A stretch of 41,872 nucleotides of DNA from positions 1-41,872 of the forward strand of contig JACXWD010000012.1 in the NCBI GenBank assembly GCA_014764515.1. Direction: 5' to 3'. Source of the stretch: Candidatus Polarisedimenticola svalbardensis (GTDB lineage: Bacteria > Acidobacteriota > Polarisedimenticolia > Polarisedimenticolales > Polarisedimenticolaceae). Position numbers and translations under genes: made by a program. Shown here in pieces: positions 38,989 to 41,872 of this stretch (within the stretch, counting starts at the first letter, position 1; each line of letters starts with the position of its first letter). The notes under the pieces were generated by a model. It searched no databases. It was given only the letters and a program-made list of their open reading frames with translations, and was not told the DNA's origin.

Positions 38989-41872
38989 GGTCCCGGGAAA
39001 CTGCTCGGGCCGGTCCTGCAGGTATCGGGCTGTTGGAAGAAGTTGACCTCTTCGAATTCGTTACCTTTCAGGTTGACGATCTGTTCGGAGTTCTCGCAAT
39101 TGGGATCAGCGACGTCGCTGTCCTGGTCCACGACAATCGCCATCCGGAAGTCGGTCGGCTTGCCCTTGTGCTTGTACACGACCTGGTAGTAGCCGTCGTC
39201 GTCCATCATGGAACGTCCGACCTCGCACCACTCCTGATCGCAGCCCTTCTTCGGATTGTACGGTCTGTACAGCTTGACCCACTTGTCCTTGGCCGGCTCA
39301 CCGTTCTCGGGAACGATGGTCGGATCGACATTGCCGAACTCGTCCTTCGGCTTGTGGGCGCCGCGACCTGCAACGCCCGGGTTCTTCTTGAATTCGTTGT
39401 CGTTCTGGACCGCGTCGCAACCGAGCTCGTCCAGGGTGTCTCCCAGAGAGTCCCAGCCGATGTAGGAGCAGAACGTGTGATCCACAAGCTCCGGAATCAC
39501 GATGACCGGGTTGCCGGCCGTTCCAGGCTCGATGGCCACATCGTCAAGGCCCGCGTCGTAGCGATCGCCGAGACCATCGCCGTCGGCATCAACATGCCGC
39601 CCCTTGAGCCCATCGTCCATGTGCTGGTTGATGTATGCGAACCCGGTAGACGGGATCGTGATCTGGATCTCGATATCAACCAGCACCGGGCTACCGTCCG
39701 GGTTGTATCCGGTAACGGTACCGCCGGCAGGCAGGGTCGTGTAGTCGCCCAACACCACAACCTGGTTGATCGCCTGGCTCTCGTCACCAGGCAGGTAGCA
39801 CGTTTCGCCCGAGTCGTTGACGTACAGGCTGACACCGTCGTAGACGTGGAGCGCCCTTGCACCCTGTGTCACGAACGGCCATGGCAGGGACAAGGTGATA
39901 TTGACGATTTCACCCGGAGTTCCACTGACACTGAGGTTGTAGAAGAACTGTCCGGGGTTCGTTGCGTTGAACTTGAAGCTCGGCATGTTCTGGTGGTCCT
40001 GAGTGAACAGCCTCCGCCACTGGCGTCCGTTGGTGTCGTCACCGTCGTTGTCGAAGATGCACAGCGAGGAGTTCGTCACCGAGATCGGCGGCGAGATCGT
40101 CACTGTAGCGTCATCGCTGTCCGAAACCGGGTTGCCTTCGTCATCCGTACCGCTCGCGGTGACGGTATCGGTCTCCTCTCCAAAGACCTCTCCGGCCACG
40201 AGACCGACGAACGCAACGAAGTTGCAGGTGTATGTCTCTCCCGGCAGGATCGTGATCAGCGCGCAATCCGTGCTGACCTGATCCTTGATCGTGCCGCCCT
40301 CACCGGTAAGGATGAGGATGTCGCCGTAGATGTCATCGGTCAGGCTCGTCAGAGTCACCGGGTCGGTGCTGACGCTGTCGTTGGTGATCTCTATGACGAA
40401 GGTGACATTCTCCCCTGGCGCCACCACGTTGTTGGGATTGGCGGTCTTGACGACAGTGATGGCCGGCAACGCGCCGGTTACGGTCACCACGGCGTCATCG
40501 GTGAGGGTGAAGGCTGCCCCGTCGTCATCTACACCGGTCGCCGAAACCACATCGGTCTCGACGAGTCCGGCGTTGCCGTCCACGAAAGCGGTGAACTGGC
40601 AGGTGTAGGTGGCATTGGGCAGGATTGTCTGCGGAACCACGCAGTCGGTGGCTACGATCCCGTCATGTCCGATCGTTGTGATGTCGTTGTAGATCGAATC
40701 GGTCAGTGACTGAAGTGTCAGCGTGTCGAAGCTCGAGCCGTTGAACAGGCCGACCGTGAACGTGACGTTTCCACCCGGTTCGAGAACCGTGAGGGGACTG
40801 GCTGTCTTTGTCAGCTCGGCGTATTCCGAGGGTACGATGTTCCGGACCTGCACAATCGCGTTATCGCTGTTCGGATCCGACTGATCGCTGTCCGCAACCG
40901 CCGTGTTGTTTATTTCATCGCCGGAATTGAATTCACCGGCGGCGACTACCCGAGTCGCGGTGTAGGTCCAGGTTTCGTCGAGATCCAGCTCGCCGTCATT
41001 GTCGGTATCACCGCCAACGAAGGTCGGACTGAAGTCGTCCGAGTTGTCTCCTGGTGTGGCGTTGTCGTCAATTACCGTGACGTTGGTCAGTGTCACGTTA
41101 CCAGCGTTGGTCACGCTGTAACTGTAGGTGATCGTCCCGCCGTCCTCGAAGATAAAGGTCGGATTCGCTGTTTTGACGATCCGGATCGCCGGGTTCTGAG
41201 GCAGCGCTACCGTCTCGTCGTCGATGACCGGGTCGGTCTCAGCGCTGTCCGCAGTCGCCACGTTGGCACGGCTGCCGGCATCGATATCAGCCTGGGTCAC
41301 CGAGTACGACCCGCTGCACGTCTCACTGGCACCTACCGCCAGCGACGGGATCGGGTTACCACTCGGACACGTGATCACAGGCACCAGCGGGTCCGTCACG
41401 CTCACGTTCGTCAGCGTCACGTTACCGCCGTTCGACACCAGGAAGCTGTAGGCGATCGTCTCGCCCAACTGGGCAAAGCCGTCGCCGTTCTCGTCGTTGA
41501 ATGTACCGGTCTTCACTATCGTAAGCACCGGGTTCTGAGGCAGCGCTACCGTCTCGTCGTCGATGACCGGGTCGGTCTCAGCGCTGTCCGCAGTCGCCAC
41601 GTTGGCACGGCTGCCGGCATCGATATCAGCCTGGGTCACCGAGTACGACCCGCTGCACGTCTCACTGGCACCTACCGCCAGCGACGGGATCGGGTTACCA
41701 CTCGGACACGTGATCACAGGCACCAGCGGGTCCGTCACGCTCACGTTCGTCAGCGTCACGTTACCGCCGTTCGACACCAGGAAGCTGTAGGCGATCGTCT
41801 CGCCCAACTGGGCAAAGCCGTCGCCGTTCTCGTCGTTGAATGTACCGGTCTTCACTATCGTAAGCACCGGGT
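38985..41872 (-). CDS. Large adhesin-like surface protein with DUF11-type repeats (5' end outside window)
   Basis: At least 962 residues; the N-terminus lies beyond 41872. Two identical 113-residue repeats (LTIVKTGTFNDENGDGFAQL... VIDDETVALPQNP) open the visible part, followed by three diverged DUF11-type domains (each starting near xIxVVKTANP or LTKTASP, with VTLTNVxVxD-type strands). A domain of unknown family comes next (SSLCIFDNDGDDTNGRQWRRLF... ALHVYDGVSLYVND) with DADGDGLGDRYD. The last part contains KDKWVKLYRPYNPKKGCDQEWCEVG and DGYYQVVYKHKGKPTDFRMAIVVDQ, similar to an SdrD-B-like or prealbumin-like fold. No LPXTG, PEP-CTERM or type-9 sorting signal is visible at the C-terminus. The VWA gene follows with a 4-nt overlap. 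Confidence 0.85.
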   Translation of the reverse strand, partial: PVLTIVKTGTFNDENGDGFAQLGETIAYSFLVSNGGNVTLTNVSVTDPLVPVITCPSGNPIPSLAVGASETCSGSYSVTQADIDAGSRANVATADSAETDPVIDDETVALPQNPVLTIVKTGTFNDENGDGFAQLGETIAYSFLVSNGGNVTLTNVSVTDPLVPVITCPSGNPIPSLAVGASETCSGSYSVTQADIDAGSRANVATADSAETDPVIDDETVALPQNPAIRIVKTANPTFIFEDGGTITYSYSVTNAGNVTLTNVTVIDDNATPGDNSDDFSPTFVGGDTDNDGELDLDETWTYTATRVVAAGEFNSGDEINNTAVADSDQSDPNSDNAIVQVRNIVPSEYAELTKTASPLTVLEPGGNVTFTVGLFNGSSFDTLTLQSLTDSIYNDITTIGHDGIVATDCVVPQTILPNATYTCQFTAFVDGNAGLVETDVVSATGVDDDGAAFTLTDDAVVTVTGALPAITVVKTANPNNVVAPGENVTFVIEITNDSVSTDPVTLTSLTDDIYGDILILTGEGGTIKDQVSTDCALITILPGETYTCNFVAFVGLVAGEVFGEETDTVTASGTDDEGNPVSDSDDATVTISPPISVTNSSLCIFDNDGDDTNGRQWRRLFTQDHQNMPSFKFNATNPGQFFYNLSVSGTPGEIVNITLSLPWPFVTQGARALHVYDGVSLYVNDSGETCYLPGDESQAINQVVVLGDYTTLPAGGTVTGYNPDGSPVLVDIEIQITIPSTGFAYINQHMDDGLKGRHVDADGDGLGDRYDAGLDDVAIEPGTAGNPVIVIPELVDHTFCSYIGWDSLGDTLDELGCDAVQNDNEFKKNPGVAGRGAHKPKDEFGNVDPTIVPENGEPAKDKWVKLYRPYNPKKGCDQEWCEVGRSMMDDDGYYQVVYKHKGKPTDFRMAIVVDQDSDVADPNCENSEQIVNLKGNEFEEVNFFQQPDTCRTGPSSFPGP
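41191..41872. repeat. Perfect 339-bp tandem repeats within the adhesin gene
   Basis: Bases 41191-41529 and 41530-41868 are identical at every base I compared, and the last bases of the window begin a third copy. The unit is 339 bp, i.e. 113 codons, so the reading frame is preserved. Complete identity, including third codon positions, means recent duplication or gene conversion. The window ending inside the array suggests a contig break at an unresolved repeat. Confidence 0.97.

Noticed and set aside
38850-40709. 619-codon open frame on the plus strand
   Set aside because: It is antisense to the adhesin and VWA genes; it has no SD and no recognisable domain, and low-complexity hydrophobic composition.
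41191-41872. CRISPR-like array
   Set aside because: The repeat is 339 bp, contiguous without spacers, and codes in frame for a DUF11-type domain.
1-41872. tRNA or rRNA genes, phage or intact insertion sequences
   Set aside because: No cloverleaf with a CCA-type end, no rRNA-like segment, and no transposase or integrase motif was found on either strand by reading.

Overview
The window is GC-rich, tightly packed bacterial chromosome. Many neighbouring genes overlap by 4 nt (ATGA/GTGA), convergent genes often overlap at their 3' ends, and TTG or GTG starts behind good Shine-Dalgarno (SD) sequences are common. The elongation factor G is of the spirochaete/planctomycete/delta-proteobacterial and mitochondrial EFG1 type. 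There are MopE-like Asp/Cys metal-binding motifs, thrombospondin-3-like repeats, an NTT-HEAT-cNMP transporter fusion, and secreted proteins ending in a 'YYLVRxxNxC' module. Together these suggest Acidobacteriota (Thermoanaerobaculia-like) or a delta-proteobacterial-type lineage. This placement is inference. No tRNA, rRNA, CRISPR array, phage or intact insertion sequence was seen.

Layout. 1-5.7 kb: the 3' end of mscL with a strong palindromic terminator; then, on the minus strand, fusA (EF-G) with a RecA/DnaB-like ATPase behind it, a glutaryl-CoA dehydrogenase-like flavoprotein, a secreted protein of unknown function and a one-helix membrane protein. 5.7-10.6 kb: a three-gene plus-strand operon of a nucleotide-transporter-like membrane protein fused to HEAT repeats and a cyclic-nucleotide-binding domain, a stand-alone receiver, and a soluble Cys-containing PAS histidine kinase. 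10.5-16.4 kb: an exported protein joining a calcineurin-type phosphatase to a Fam20/PI4K/HipA-like kinase domain, a zinc-ribbon protein, an NnrU-family membrane protein, a YrbG-type Na+/Ca2+ exchanger and a hybrid histidine kinase. 16.5-19.6 kb: a minus-strand cluster of lipoprotein, small membrane protein, MurG-like glycosyltransferase, polysaccharide pyruvyl transferase and a broken PP-loop ATPase gene. 19.9-26.3 kb: a DegP-like protease translationally coupled to a paralogue that has lost all three catalytic residues, a head-GIN-domain protein, a LemA/DUF2207 pair and an internally deleted cupin. 26.3-29.9 kb: CoA-binding protein, Ogt/MGMT, a C-terminal mscS remnant, a LysM-M23 lipoprotein, a Cys-rich exported protein and an RhlE-type helicase.

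30.3-41.9 kb: an extracellular-protein region entered through an AT-rich intergenic stretch. It holds an Ig-domain protein, a metzincin-like protease, a 13-Asp-box beta-propeller protein, a VWA protein and a large adhesin-like protein. The adhesin-like protein contains perfect 339-bp tandem repeats that run off the window. The protease and the propeller protein share a C-terminal module.

The candidates for undescribed biology are the secreted phosphatase-kinase fusion, the protease/pseudoprotease pair, the NTT-HEAT-cNMP/receiver/kinase operon, the structured leader that folds up to the start codon of the metalloprotease gene, and the repeat-expanded adhesin with its VWA partner.
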